Under the pieces are notes generated by a model that ran no database searches, was not told the origin of the DNA, and saw only the letters and a list, made by a program, of their open reading frames with translations. From Stomorhina lunata (lineage: Eukaryota > Arthropoda > Insecta > Diptera > Rhiniidae): 64,000 nucleotides of DNA. The translations under genes were made by a program, and so were the position numbers. Numbering within the stretch: the stretch's first letter is position 1; each line of letters starts with the position of its first letter. This document shows, piece after piece, positions 10,511 through 22,189 of this stretch. The stretch is taken from assembly GCA_933228675.1 (NCBI GenBank), contig OW121743.1, forward strand, positions 80,267,363-80,331,362, written 5' to 3'.

Positions 10511-12690
10511 GTGTATATGAGATATCACTGAAAGACCAATTGATATAAATATGTGTGATATGGCGTCTTTTTTAGAATTATAAACTTGTCATAACTTTAC
10601 TTTTAATTTATGAATTAGGGGTGAAACATTTTATGATATTTCTTAAAACATGAAATACTCATTTAAAAAGACTTTTTAATCATTTTGTTTACCACGATTT
10701 GCATTCATATAAATCAAACATAAATTTCTTTAGTAATTTTCTTTATGAATGTTATTGATATACATATTTTATTAAAATTTAGCAATAGTTAACTTTCAAC
10801 TCGACATACATATGGTTTTTATAAGTAAATTTTAATGATACGGGTTAATATTATGATGTTAACACGTTGGAAATAGGCTTCGTGGAGCAATATTATGAAC
10901 ATAAAAAAGACTCACAATCATGAACTGTTGTGTACAAAAAGATCACTTAATTCATATATAGTTAAGTGTGATTAAACAAACGAAAATGTGATTGGATACT
11001 CGAATAATTCAAAACGAAATAGTATTTCTCCATTAATTTACACTTGAGAAAATACAAATTGAAATTGAAAAATTAAATTTTTATATTGAGTATTAAGAAA
11101 GTGCAATTATTTCAAAAAAATAATATGAAATTCGTTTATCTCAAAATAATTTTATACATATTTTCTCAATATAAGTTTTTATTTCTTACTTTAAATTTAT
11201 ATTTTCTTTTTGTCGATCTCAAATGGTATTTACATCAAGTCTTAGTAACTGAAAAATGTTTGCAATAAAAATTTATTTCGAAATTTATCAAATTACTTAA
11301 TTTATTTTAAATGCTTTATTTTGGCATATAATATTAATTCCTACTAATTATATTTTAAAGTTTTTGAAATATGTACCACTACACAGTAGGAAATTACGGC
11401 CAAAACCTTCAAAAATGTTTTTAATGTTTTTTGAGAAATTTTAGTGTCAGATTAGAGCTGATATTTCAAATTATGTAATACCAAAATTTTTCCATACTGC
11501 ATTGCCTACTAAGGCTGTAATAATTCTTCAAAGTTTGAATATTTTTTTATATGTTCGTAATAAAATTATTTATATATTTAAACGCATATATAAAATTAGC
11601 TTAATTTTGGAATACGTGTAAAATTTTGACCTTTTCTTTCTTGAATTAAAAAGCAGATAGCTTTTACTAATCAACAGCGCTAATTTCAATATCTTTTGAC
11701 CTATGCTTCACCTAGAAATCTAGCGGTTAAAACAACCATAAAAAATTAAAAAAAAAAAAAATAATACAAAGTTTGATAGTCCGCGAATTTTTTTTAGAGA
11801 TTTTTAGAGGATGAAGCACAACACTCTCTAAAAGCTGAAGTCAATCATAAATAAGCCCTATGAATTTCATATCCATTTGCATCCCATTTCAAGAATTATA
11901 ACGTTTTAAGTAACACCCCTTTTTCAGAATTTTTTGCAATTTATCGCTAAAAAAATCACTACTTGAAGTGAAATATAGGCGTGATGTAATATTTTTATGC
12001 CACTTTCTTTAGTTTCCTTTCTAATTCTATGCAAAATTTATATATAAAGATAAAAACAACAAAATTTTTAATTTTAAATGACTTTTGTATAATTCATTTA
12101 AGTATATAGGTGGTGGTCACATAATTGTGGACGCAATAAATATTTTAAAATCTGCAAATTTAATAATATTCAAGAACTCGTAATTTTTTTTACAAAAATA
12201 TATGTTTATAGTTTTTCTGTAGGTTTGTTAGAAGCATACAAAATCTGGTTTTAAGCTCATAGTATGAACCCAATATCTCTGAAAGGACATATCCGATTTT
12301 GTCAAGTCATGTATTGTAGGATAGGTATTCTTTTCATATATTATCCTATTTAAATAAATAATTTTTATAATCGCCAGCAAAGATTTTTTAGCATGGTTAG
12401 TAGTCCAGTTTTATATGACCAGAGACTTTATATTTTCTTAAAAAAAACTATTTCAGTTTAACTAAAGGTATATTATTTATATACACTAAAAATTTCAAGA
12501 ACAAAAGTCAATAAATTACCAAGTTATTGAGTTTTGGCCGTATTCTCCCACTGTGCACTAGTTTATAATTTCCATATAATATAATTTTCACAACAACATT
12601 TCAATTGGAACAAGTGGTACTTCTCTCAGACAATGAAATGCATCCGATTCTATTTTGTAGACTCATTGAAAGGGACCTACTTTTTAATAC
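10511..12690. other. Intronic AT-rich DNA, nothing recognised
   Basis: Unique AT-rich sequence inside intron 1. A 60-codon frame at 11086-11268 is a chance frame of Phe, Leu and Lys codons. No RNA gene or repeat unit is evident. Confidence 0.5.
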
Positions 12691-12837
12691 CGGCCCCGAA
12701 CGGCAAATGCATTAGTTAGAGAAGTTTTCCATAGCCTAATACTCAATAACCAGTGCTAGCTGAGCTATGAGATGAACCGCCGCTTTTCTTGAAAATTTAT
12801 TTTTTTTTCAAGTCTACCCGAGGATTGAACTTGGGAC
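12691..12837 (-). mobile_element. tRNA-derived SINE, copy 2 (truncated)
   Basis: Same family and strand as the copy at 3160-3345. Shared parts read on the + strand: CGGCAAATGCATTAGTT, TTTCCATAGCCTAATACT, AACCAGTGCTAGCTGAG and GATGAACCGCCGCTTTT. The B box survives as AGTTCAATCCT (reverse complement of 12821-12831), but the sequence stops before the A box, so this copy has lost its 5' end and should not be transcribed from its own promoter. Confidence 0.7.
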
Positions 12838-13327
12838 GGTTAACATTTTTGATATTAGTATTTATATTTTAAAGAATATTTCCAATTCGGTTATATATGT
12901 TTTCAACAATGTTTACAAAAATAAAAGTCTAATGGCAACAATGTTCGAGGTTATATTTCTTTTTCCTCTCGAACTTTTCGATTTTTTGTTAGTGATCGTG
13001 ATATTTACGAAAATTACAAAAGGTTTTTGGTATGGACTGCCTACCTTAGCTTAAGCCAGTACGAAATAGTCGCAAACGTTTCTGAGGCAGTTTTGTACTT
13101 AAACGTACGATTGGTATGGTAAACTGAAGCAAAGAAAATGAGCTCAATGAATATCGTTTTTTGGTGCTCTTTGATTTTCAAATTAATTTGTTTTGTTTAG
13201 TTCACTAAACAAAACTATTGAAATAAAGCAATTAAAATGAATGAAATAATAGTTCATAAATCAAAATGAAGACGGTACACAAATATCCTAATAATTTTGA
13301 ATCATTTTATTAATTTTGTCCTATCAA
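12838..13327. other. Intronic spacer, nothing recognised
   Basis: Unique intronic sequence between the SINE and the inverted Helitron-like copy, with no open frame or RNA motif worth naming. Confidence 0.5.
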
Positions 13328-14530
13328 TACATGATCAAATGCATAGTGCAATATGAATAATTTTAGAAATTGGTCATACTTAGAAACCTCCTTCGACTCA
13401 TGCGCAAGAACTTTACAAAAGATCTTAGCCTGATCAAATGCACAGCCGCTTTAATTCATTTTGAGTAATTTTCAGTAGTCATACGAACTAAGAAGCCTTT
13501 GTCGGCTTATACGTTACAACTTTACTAAAGATCATAGTATGATCAAATGTACAGCTTACGATTTAATTAATTTTTAGTTATTTTCAGTAGCGCCACCTGT
13601 CTAAAATTATTCATACCAACTAAAAAACCTTCGTCGGCTCATGTGCAACAACGTTGGTAAAGATCATTGCATGATCAAATGCACAGCATACGATTTAATT
13701 CACTTTGTGTAATATTCAGTAGTACCACCTATCGAAAATTGTTCATATCAATTTAAAAACCTTCGTCGGCCCATGTACAACAACGTTGGTAAAGATCATA
13801 GCATGATCAAATGCACAGTTTAGGATTTAACTAATTTTGAGTAGTTTTCAGTGGCGCCACCTGTCGAAAATTTGTGATACCAACTTAAAAAAAATTGTTT
13901 GCATGGGCATAACATGGTTAAATGCATAGTTTACTATTCTATAAAGCTCTGTATGTGCTCAGAAAAACATTCATTTGTTAAAAATTATAACATTATCAAT
14001 TTTTTCCCCTTTTATTCCCTAATTTCAAAAAAGTAACATATGCATATTTGGTACTTGGTACCAATTGAGTACAGAATACTTTTTATAAAAACGCAGTTAA
14101 CATATTGATCCTATTCATATTACTTCATGAGGTGTAAAGTTATCATTTTATCCCTTTTTTAACCATTTTGGCCACCGAAATAAAAAAAAGTACCAAATAC
14201 GTGTTCAATATTTTTTTCACATTTATTGATTGCATTAGAAAATTCTTTTCTATAATGTTTGTTTCAAAAGATAAGAATGGCTTAAAAATGGTACCAAAAA
14301 AACTATTTTCACCCTTGACAAAAAGTACAAAACAGCTATTGAAAACGTAATTTAAATTTTGTTTCTATGCCTATTACTTTAATAGATATAGCATTTTCGA
14401 TTTTTTCCCCTTTTTACCCGTTTTTACTCTCTTAGAGGCAAAGGTTCCAAAAGTCGCTTCTTAATCGACCTAGACATCAACGTTTTCGAGATAGCCATTC
14501 TATTTATATATCGTTTAAGCACATAAGATT
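13328..14530 (-). mobile_element. Helitron-like element, copy B (inverted, 3' truncated)
   Basis: Reverse-complement copy of the element at 188-1815. Its 5' part lies at the high end (CTATTTATATATCGTTTAAGC near 14500-14520, and GGTTCCAAAAGTCGCTTC near 14443). The tandem part lies at the low end, with CGTCGGC landmarks 132 bp apart (13632, 13764). The (TA)n tract is nearly absent and no hairpin/CTAG end is found near 13328, so the 3' end is missing. Frames of 60-70 codons across it are incidental. Confidence 0.7.
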
Positions 14531-16309
14531 CTACAAACGTTTGCGGAAGGTTTCGATTTTTTTCACACTCTGCACATAGCAATAAAACACTACTCACGTT
14601 GATAGTGAGAAGCTTCAAAATAGGTTTTCGGCCCATACACTGGGAGTTTCTACCTAGTAAAAGGTCACCGATGTTGGGACACTAATTGACAAAAATTGGA
14701 AAAAAATAAGATTATCCAATATAAAATACAATAGTTGGTCCCAGGGCTGGAGGGTGAAACCTTATTTTTCATCATAACAATTTTTCGTCATATCATACTA
14801 GTGATATGGTATAAATTAAGTTATCATCCCATTAGAGTGTAAATGAGATAATAAAGAAAAAATAATTAAAACCACCAATAAATTCATACAAACATACATA
14901 TGTATATTTGTATATAAGAGCTAAAGTAAAATAAATCACTTTTATGGTTATATTAAGACAAGGTCATGTATCTAACACCTTTTTCTGCGAAAGATAAATT
15001 AATTAGAAATAAAGAAATATTAAAAAATAATAAGCTTAATATTAGCACATACTAAAAGTTTTTAATCCAAAAAATTAATAGCCCTTAATAATTTGAATAG
15101 GTAATAAAAATCCCCAAAAAGTTATTACATAAAATATATTAATTATAAAATAATTAGTAATGCTTATATAGCGATATTGAGTAAAAGTGATATTATAAAA
15201 TTTTAGTAAATGCCATTTAATTAAATTATAATGTTATTGTCATTATAAAAGACCTAATGACATCTTCATTTTCAATTAGTTTTTAAAAACTATCAACAAA
15301 CTGTAGATATTTGTCAGCATTTTAAGTTGCAAGTTTTAACTAGTTTTTGTTTTTTTTAGATGTTGCAACAGGTTTTGCTGCAACGTTCATTAACCACATG
15401 TGCAATTGTTATATCTACCATACGAGAGTATGTAATAAAAAGCTTCCAAAAAAAAAAAAAATAAAAACAGATTGTGCAACATTTTTCTTTATATTTATTG
15501 CTATGGAAATATACAATATCTATATAAATATTTTATTTTAACTAACGTTGTTATTTAATCATCAAATTTTTGTTTGCTGAAATTTTGTTAAATTTTGTCT
15601 ATACTCATTAACAAAAAAATTTGCGGTTTATTTGTAATTTTTAATTTTCTACTAAATTAAACAAAGATTTCAGCAAAACTTTTTGAAATCAAACAAACAA
15701 ATGCATTAAATAAATTTCTGAGAAATTTTTAATAATAGTAAATTAAGAATGATTACAAGAAATGTTTTATAAAATTATTGAACAAAACTGCATTTTATGT
15801 AATTTTCATTTCAACTCTCTATCGCTATTCAATATCAATTGCTTTGGCCATATTTAGATTTTGTTGCTATTTCAATTTATGCTACAACACGACAATTTGT
15901 AAGACTTATATGAATCGTTATAAAATCATTTTTTTTTCTAAATGGTCTTATACCAAAGAAAGCCTGAAAGTTTATGATCATTGTAATATTGTGTGGCATT
16001 AACCGTTGGATGCTGTTTGGATGTAATTGGCTGTTTTATGGTCATAAACACATATTGCATCCCCCAAAAAAATCTCAACCATTAATGATTACGTTGTGTA
16101 AATATTTTTATTGGTTTTATATAAATCTTTGTTTTAAAAAAGGCACCTAGTCACGTAAAACAGTCTTAATAAAAATTTGTCAATTATAAAAAAATATTCT
16201 TGTATCGAATATAAATAATAAGATAAAGAATAGGACATTGACCTAGACAAGATACAAATTAGTACATAAAGAAAGATATACATATATAGTATATGCAATA
16301 CTAATACTA
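14531..16309. other. Intronic AT-rich DNA, nothing recognised
   Basis: Unique AT-rich sequence in intron 1. Open frames of 64 and 74 codons (15347-15541, 15778-16002) are Phe/Ile/Lys/Asn-rich, without signal peptide or domain, and are treated as chance frames. Confidence 0.45.
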
Positions 16310-17850
16310 GTACTTAAAACATACTAATACTAATAAAAATACTGATATTACTACTGATGTTTACTCTGAAACTTACAATTACTGAAAGTAATACTTATAA
16401 TATTACTGTAACAAATACTGATACTAATACTGATACCAATACTGGTACTAATACTGATACTTATGCTGATATTAATACTGATACTAATACTGATTCTAAA
16501 ACTCATACAAATACTGATACTAATACTGAAACTAATACCGATACTAATAGTGATACTAATATTGATACTAATACTGATACTAATATTGATACTAATACTG
16601 ATACTAAAACTGATACTAATATTGATACAAATAATGATACTAATACTGATACTAATACTGATACTAATATTGATACAAATACTGATACTAATACTGATAC
16701 TAACACTGAAACTAATATTGATACCAATACTGGTACTAATACTGATACAAATACTAATACTGATACTAATACTAATACTGATACTAATACTGATACTAAT
16801 ACTGATGCTAATACTGATACTAATACTGATACTAATACTGATACTAATACTGATACTAATACTGATACAAATACTCATACTGAAACTAACACTCATACTA
16901 ATAGTGATACTAATACTAATACTAATACTGATACTAATACTGATACTAATGCTGATACAAATACTGATACTAATGCTGATACTAGTACTGATACAAATAC
17001 TGACAATAATACTGATACTAATAATGATACTAAAACTGAAATTAATACTGATACTAATACTGCTACTAATGCTGAAATTATTACTGATACTAATACTGAT
17101 TCTAAAACTGATACTTATACTGACGCTAATACTGATACAAATACTAATACTGATACTAATACTGAAACTAATACTGATACTAATACTAATAGTGATACTA
17201 ATACTCATACTAAAACTGATACTAATACTGATACTAATACTGATACTAAAACTGATACAAATACTGATACTAATGCTGATACTAGTACTGATACAAATAC
17301 TGACACTAATACTGATACTAATACTGACACTCATATTGATACTAATACTAATACTGATAGTAATACTGATACCAATACTGATACAAATACTAATACTGAT
17401 ACTAATACTGATACTAATACTGATACTAATACTGGTACTTATAGTGATACTTATACTGATACTGTTATTAATACTGATACAATTACTGATACTTATACTG
17501 ATACTTATACTGATACTAATACTGATACTTATACGGATACTAGTATTAATACAAATACTGATACTTATACTAAAACTAATACTGATACCAATATTGATAC
17601 TAATACTGATACTAATACTGATACAAATACTGATACTGAAACTAACTAATACTTATAGTGATACTAATACCAGTATTATACTTATACTAATACTGATACT
17701 AATACTGATACTAATACCGATACTTATACTGATACAAATACTGACACTAATGTTGATACAAGTACAGATACTAAAACGTATACTAATACTGACACTAATA
17801 CTGATACTTATGCTGATACAAGTGCTGATACTAATACTTATGCTAATGTT
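16310..17850. repeat. 12-mer tandem array, unit ACTGATACTAAT
   Basis: About 1.5 kb of imperfect ACTGATACTAAT repeats, itself a doubled hexamer (ACTGAT / ACTAAT). Common single-base variants (GAAACT, AAAACT, GCTGAT) are scattered. The unit length is a multiple of three and few units mutate to stops, so several frames on both strands stay open for up to 463 codons with Thr-Asn-Thr-Asp, Ile-Leu or Ser-Ile repeats. These are artefacts of the array, not proteins. Confidence 0.95.
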
Positions 17851-17884
17851 GTAAAATCAAATGTTACTTTATTTCTTCATGAAA

Positions 17885-19860
17885 AAAATCTTTTTAAAAA
17901 ACATTTTTCTCTATAGAAAACAGTCTTCATAAAAGATATTTTTCAGTAAAAATTTTCATCAAAATATGTCATTAGTAAAAATTTTGATCAAAAGTAAAAA
18001 CGTTGTTAAAATTTTCATTAAAATTTGTCTTTAGTATTTTTAAGCAAAATTTGTCTAAGGTAAAATTTTCATCAATATTTTTCATTGGTACAAATTTTGA
18101 TCCTAATTTGTCTTAAGAAAAATTTTTCATCAACATTTTTCTTTTGTACAAATTTTAATCAAAATTTGTTTTTAGTTAAAATTTTTTAAAAATATTTATC
18201 AAAATTTTTTAAAAATATTTATCAAAATTTTTTAAAAATATTTATCAAAATTTTTTAAAAATTTTTATCAAAATTTTGTAAAAACATTTATCAAAATTTT
18301 ATAAAGATATTTATCAAAATTTTTTCGTTAGTGAAAATTTTGATCAAAATTTGTCTTAAAAAAAATTTTATCAAAATTTGTCTTTAGTAAAAATGTTGAT
18401 CAAAATTTATCTTGTGAAAAAATTTTCATCAAAATTTTTCTTTAGTTCAAATTTTAATCAAGTAAAAATTTTGTAAAATTTTTGATCAAAATTTGCCTTA
18501 AGTAAAAATTTTCATCAAAATTTGCCTTTAGAAAAAATTTTGATCAAAATTTATCGTTAGTAAAAACTTTGTAAAAATTTTCATCAAAATTTGTCTTTGG
18601 TAAAATTTTTCATTAAAATTTGTTATAGTAAAAGTTTTCATCAAAATTTGTCTTTAGTTAAAATTTTCATTAAAATGTGTCTTTAGTAAAAATTTTCATC
18701 AAAATTTGTCTTTAGTAAAAATTTTCATCAAAATTTGTCGTTAATAAAATTTTTGATCAAAATTTGTCTCTAGTAAAAATTTTGATCAAAGTTTGTCTTT
18801 AGTAAAAATTTTGATCAAAATTTGTTTTTAGTAAAAATTGTTATCAAAATTTGACTTAGTAAAAATTTTGCAGAAAAATTGCATCAACATTTTTCTTTAG
18901 TACAAATTTTGATCAAAATTTGTCTTTAGAAAATTTTTAATCAAAATTTGTCTTTAGTAAAAATTTTAATCAAAAATTGTCTAATAAAATTTTTATTAAA
19001 ATTTGTCTTTAAAAAAATTTTCTATCAAAATTTGTCTTGAGTACAAATTTTGATCAAAATTTGTCATTAGTTAAAAATTTGGTCAAAATCTGAATTTAGT
19101 TAAAGTTTTGTAAAAATGTTCATCTAAATTTGTCTTAAGTAAAAATTTTAATCAAAATTTGTCTTTAGAAAAATTTTCATAAATATTTGTCTTTAGAACA
19201 AATTTTGATCAAAATTTATCTTTAGTAAAAATTTGTGCTTATTAAAATTTTCATAAAAATTTGCCTTCAGTTCAAATTTTGATCAAAATATGTCATCAAA
19301 ACTTGTTTTTAGTAAAATTATTTTTTTATCAAAATTTGTCTTTAGTAAAAATTTTGATCAGAGTTTGTCTTCAGTAAAAATTTTCATATAAAAAATTTTG
19401 AGTACAAATTTTGATTAAAAATTGTCTTTGCAAATTTTTTAGTCAAAATTTGGGTTTAGTAAAATTTTTGATCAAAAATTGCCCTTAGTACAAATTTTGA
19501 TCAAAATTTATCTTAAGTAAAAATTTTGCTAAAATTCTGAATTTAGTTAAAATTTTTTAAAAATTTGCATTCAAATTTGTCTTTAGTAAAAATTTTGAGC
19601 AAAATTTGTCTAGTATAATTTTTGTAGAATTTTGATCAAAGTTTGTCTTTAGAAAAGATTTTCATCAAAATTTTTCTTTAGTACAAATTTGCAAAATTTT
19701 TAATTAGAATTTTTCTTCAGTAAAAATTTTGTTCTTTAGTACAAATTTTGATCAAAATTTGTCTTTAGTAAAAATTTTAATCAAAATTTGTCTTAAGTAA
19801 AAATTTTGATGGAAATTTTTTTAAGTATAAATTTTGATCAAAAATTATTTTCAGCCGAAC
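17885..19860 (+). repeat. 28-mer GATC-palindrome minisatellite (array 1)
   Basis: Diverged units of the form GTAAAA-TTTTGATCAAAA-TTTGTCTTTA. The core A4T4-type palindrome is centred on GATC and the spacer GTCTTTAGT gives it direction (called + here). Units vary (GATC to CATC or AATC) and the first 300 bp is the most decayed. The array ends about 85 bp before exon 2. Confidence 0.9.
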
Positions 19861-19947
19861 TTTGGATAAAAATTTGCTAAATGGTTTAATATTCCTATTC
19901 TGGTTTTTTATTATTCTATTTCTAATACTCTCCTCATTTCTTTACAG

Positions 19948-20279
19948 ATCAGCCTATTTGTAATATTTCTGACCTTGGCTACTGCTGTGCAGACTAAGTC
20001 TAACTCAACCACTATAAAGCCAAAAACTACTAAGGAACAGGAAAAGCTATCGTATCCAAAAAAAGTTAGTTCCTCAAAAAAGAATGTCATGAAAACAACT
20101 CGGAAGAAAATAGCCGATATAACGGAAAAGTTTAAAGATTTGTCAGCAGATGATTTGGAATTTATAAAAGAATTGGATAGACAATTTAAGCAACATGGAG
20201 GCAAGGTTAAGATTAAGGTAGAAAACAAAAATATAACCGAATCCAAGACTAGCAAAAGAACTATAGATGGAGAGTTGGG
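19948..20279 (+). CDS. Secreted Gln/His-rich protein, exon 2 (residues 8-117 plus two bases)
   Basis: The exon is bounded by an acceptor TTTCTTTACAG (ends 19947) and a donor GGG|GTGAGT (GT at 20280-20281). It is 332 bases: it enters in phase 0 and leaves two bases of codon 118. It encodes the rest of the signal peptide, with a predicted cut after Ala18-Thr19-Ala20. A strongly basic Lys/Thr/Ser stretch follows (residues 22-60), then a likely helical segment with Asp-Leu-Ser-Ala-Asp-Asp-Leu-Glu-Phe (about residues 69-80) and a dibasic Lys110-Arg111 that could be a processing site. Base composition is far less AT-rich than the neighbouring arrays, as expected for real coding sequence. Confidence 0.85.
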
Positions 20280-20345
20280 GTGAGTTTTTGGATTGACAAG
20301 ATTTCCAATATTTAAAATTTACTAAAATAATTTACCTTGTTTCAG
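20280..20345 (+). other. Intron 2 (66 bp)
   Basis: Short insect-type intron with donor GTGAGT, a possible branch sequence ACTAAAATAA near 20321-20330, a pyrimidine tract and acceptor CTTGTTTCAG ending at 20345. Removing it joins GG to T and restores a Gly codon, followed by the frame Tyr-Gly-Tyr-Gln-Ser-Met. Confidence 0.9.
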
Positions 20346-21762
20346 TTACGGTTACCAATCCATGGGCTATAATTATGATCCACCCAAGTTTATGTTTTAT
20401 CCTTACTCTCAACAAGATATAGCTGGTAGTTCGGGTAATTATCATCAAGTCGGAGATGGCAAGACTGAAGTTTCCATAGAACCATCATATTCATATGAAT
20501 TACAGCCTCAGAGCTATATAACTCATCAACATGATCAACAAATTGTAGATGTTCCAAAACAAGATGCTGATCCTCAACACTATCATTCGTCACAACAACA
20601 ATATAATGAACCTGTTATCGTTTTGCGCATCCCCGGCCCCGCTAAATATGCAACACATTTACAATCTTTATTGCAGCAATATCTGGAAATAAGAGCCACC
20701 CAATACTTGCGCATTTTGGAAGAAGCTGAACATAGAAATCATTATCAGCAACAGGATCATCATCATCAACAACAAGATCATCAATTGCAGCAGTTAGATT
20801 ATGGTCATGGTGGCATGGCTATTCCCGAAGGCTATGCAGATCCTGTTGAACAACACCAGCATCACCATCATCAGCAAGAGCAACAAGTTGCAGTACAAGA
20901 ACACGAACAAGTTAAGTATGATCATCAAATTGCTGTTACGCCTCAACCAGTTCTTTACCCAGAAATTGATGATGTTTATCATGGCTACAAACACAGACAT
21001 TCCGGTCAGCCTGAGCCCCAACCTCAACAGCCGGTCAAAGATACTAAGGCCTTTTATGGATCTCAAGAGAGTGTAGAGGAACATCAAGCTCCTCAATATG
21101 AACACCAGCAACAATATCAGCCTCAAGTGCAATATCAACATCAGGAACAACCTCAATTCTATTACACACATCAACAACAATATGCTCAGCCTGAAGGGCC
21201 ACCAGTCGTTGTGTATCAAAACGGCTACTTGCCTCCCCAAGGTCAGGCTGAATCTCAGCCTATTTATGTGCCCGAACAACAAATTGAACACGAGCCCTCT
21301 TCAGCCATAGCCGAGAATAATCCACGATCTACTCATACTAAAGTTGTTTTCACCAACAACAAGGAACACTCTCAACAGGACTATCAAATGTATGAATTAC
21401 CCTCTATTAAACCCAATGAGAGACATCCACCCAATTCAGTACCCGACTACCATCAAGATTATCAACAACAACAGTATCAAAGTGCTGAATCACAAGAGAG
21501 TTCGGCTGGATATTCCCAACCTTACAACCCTTCAGAAACCTCAAATGTAGATGTAGTTTCTGTAACCCCAAGACCCTACAATTATCATGCCAATGGCATT
21601 AGGGCTAGAGCCAGGGGAAGGACTGTCCATGCCAGAAGATCTGTTACGGCTTCAGAGGCCGATAGTCGGTTAGAGAAGATACGTGAATACGTACGTGATA
21701 AATTGGGTGCCGAAACCGGAAGTGCAGTCGAATTTCAAACCACTCAAGTGATAGAACCATGA
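20346..21762 (+). CDS. Secreted Gln/His-rich protein, exon 3 (residues 118-589, stop)
   Basis: Main coding exon; the spliced product is 589 residues. Residues 119-206 are Tyr/Gln/Ser-rich. Residues 207-246 form the only non-repetitive block: a Val-Ile-Val-Leu-Arg-Ile-Pro-Gly-Pro-Ala-Lys-Tyr-Ala start, then an amphipathic helix with Leu-Gln-Gln-Tyr-Leu-Glu-Ile-Arg and Tyr-Leu-Arg-Ile-Leu-Glu-Glu-Ala-Glu. This looks like the conserved domain. Residues 250-530 are dominated by Gln, His, Tyr, Pro and Glu. The C-terminus has basic clusters (Arg-Ala-Arg-Ala-Arg-Gly-Arg, His-Ala-Arg-Arg) and a final helix Leu-Glu-Lys-Ile-Arg-Glu-Tyr-Val-Arg-Asp-Lys-Leu. With no cysteine in exon 3 and a signal peptide, a structural extracellular role (cuticle, eggshell, tube lining) is plausible, but the family is not recognised. 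Overlapping frames in this exon are shadows. Confidence 0.9.
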
Positions 21763-21825
21763 ATTGGTGGTTTTAAATAGAGTAAATTAAAATGGAGAGA
21801 TACTCAAAAAAGCTAAATTCGACTT

Positions 21826-21831
21826 AATAAA
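21826..21831 (+). terminator. Polyadenylation signal, proximal
   Basis: AATAAA 64 bp after the stop codon, within an A-run. Usable but close to the stop. Confidence 0.5.
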
Positions 21832-22064
21832 AAAAGGTACTGATTTTTTAAAATACTGAAATTCTACATGTAAAATTTTTATATATGTATGTAAATACTT
21901 ATCAAATGTATATAATTGTTGTTTTTTATCCTAAAATTTTATTTTTTATTAATTTTTGCAAATATTGTTGTTAATATCATATTTTTATTAATTTGTTTTT
22001 TTTTTATTATTTTCTTTATTATCATCATTATTATTTCATTATAACTGAAATTAGCTTTAAGTTA

Positions 22065-22070
22065 AATAAA
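22065..22070 (+). terminator. Polyadenylation signal, distal
   Basis: AATAAA in GTTAAATAAAAATTTAG, followed within about 30-60 bp by GT/T-rich sequence (AAGTTTCTTTTGTTATA). This is the arrangement expected of a functional cleavage site. Confidence 0.5.
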
Positions 22071-22189
22071 AATTTAGAAAAATTTTTTTAAATGTGCAAT
22101 ATTTAGTTATAAGTTTCTTTTGTTATATATTTTTATAAAAAGTTATATAAAATTCAAAATAAAAAAATATTATTTTTGGAAAAATTTCT

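Larger units (their letters stand above)
8162..19947 (+). other. Intron 1 of the secreted-protein gene (11.8 kb)
   Basis: It runs from the donor GTAAGA at 8162 to the acceptor TTTCTTTACAG ending at 19947, phase 0. The intron contains repeat fragments (9311-10510), a SINE (12691-12837), an inverted Helitron-like copy (13328-14530), a 12-mer array (16310-17850) and a 28-mer palindromic array (17885-19860). It has more than doubled by repeat insertion. No exon on either strand is recognised inside it. Confidence 0.75.
21763..22189 (+). other. 3' untranslated region and downstream flank
   Basis: AT-rich sequence following the stop codon TGA (21760-21762). It contains two AATAAA signals (below). 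The mature 3' end probably lies before about 22100, just ahead of the next minisatellite array. Confidence 0.6.

Noticed and set aside
16351..17854. Open frames of 327, 430 and 463 codons on both strands
   Set aside because: They are translations of a 12-mer array whose unit length is a multiple of three; the products are pure short repeats and several frames are open at once.
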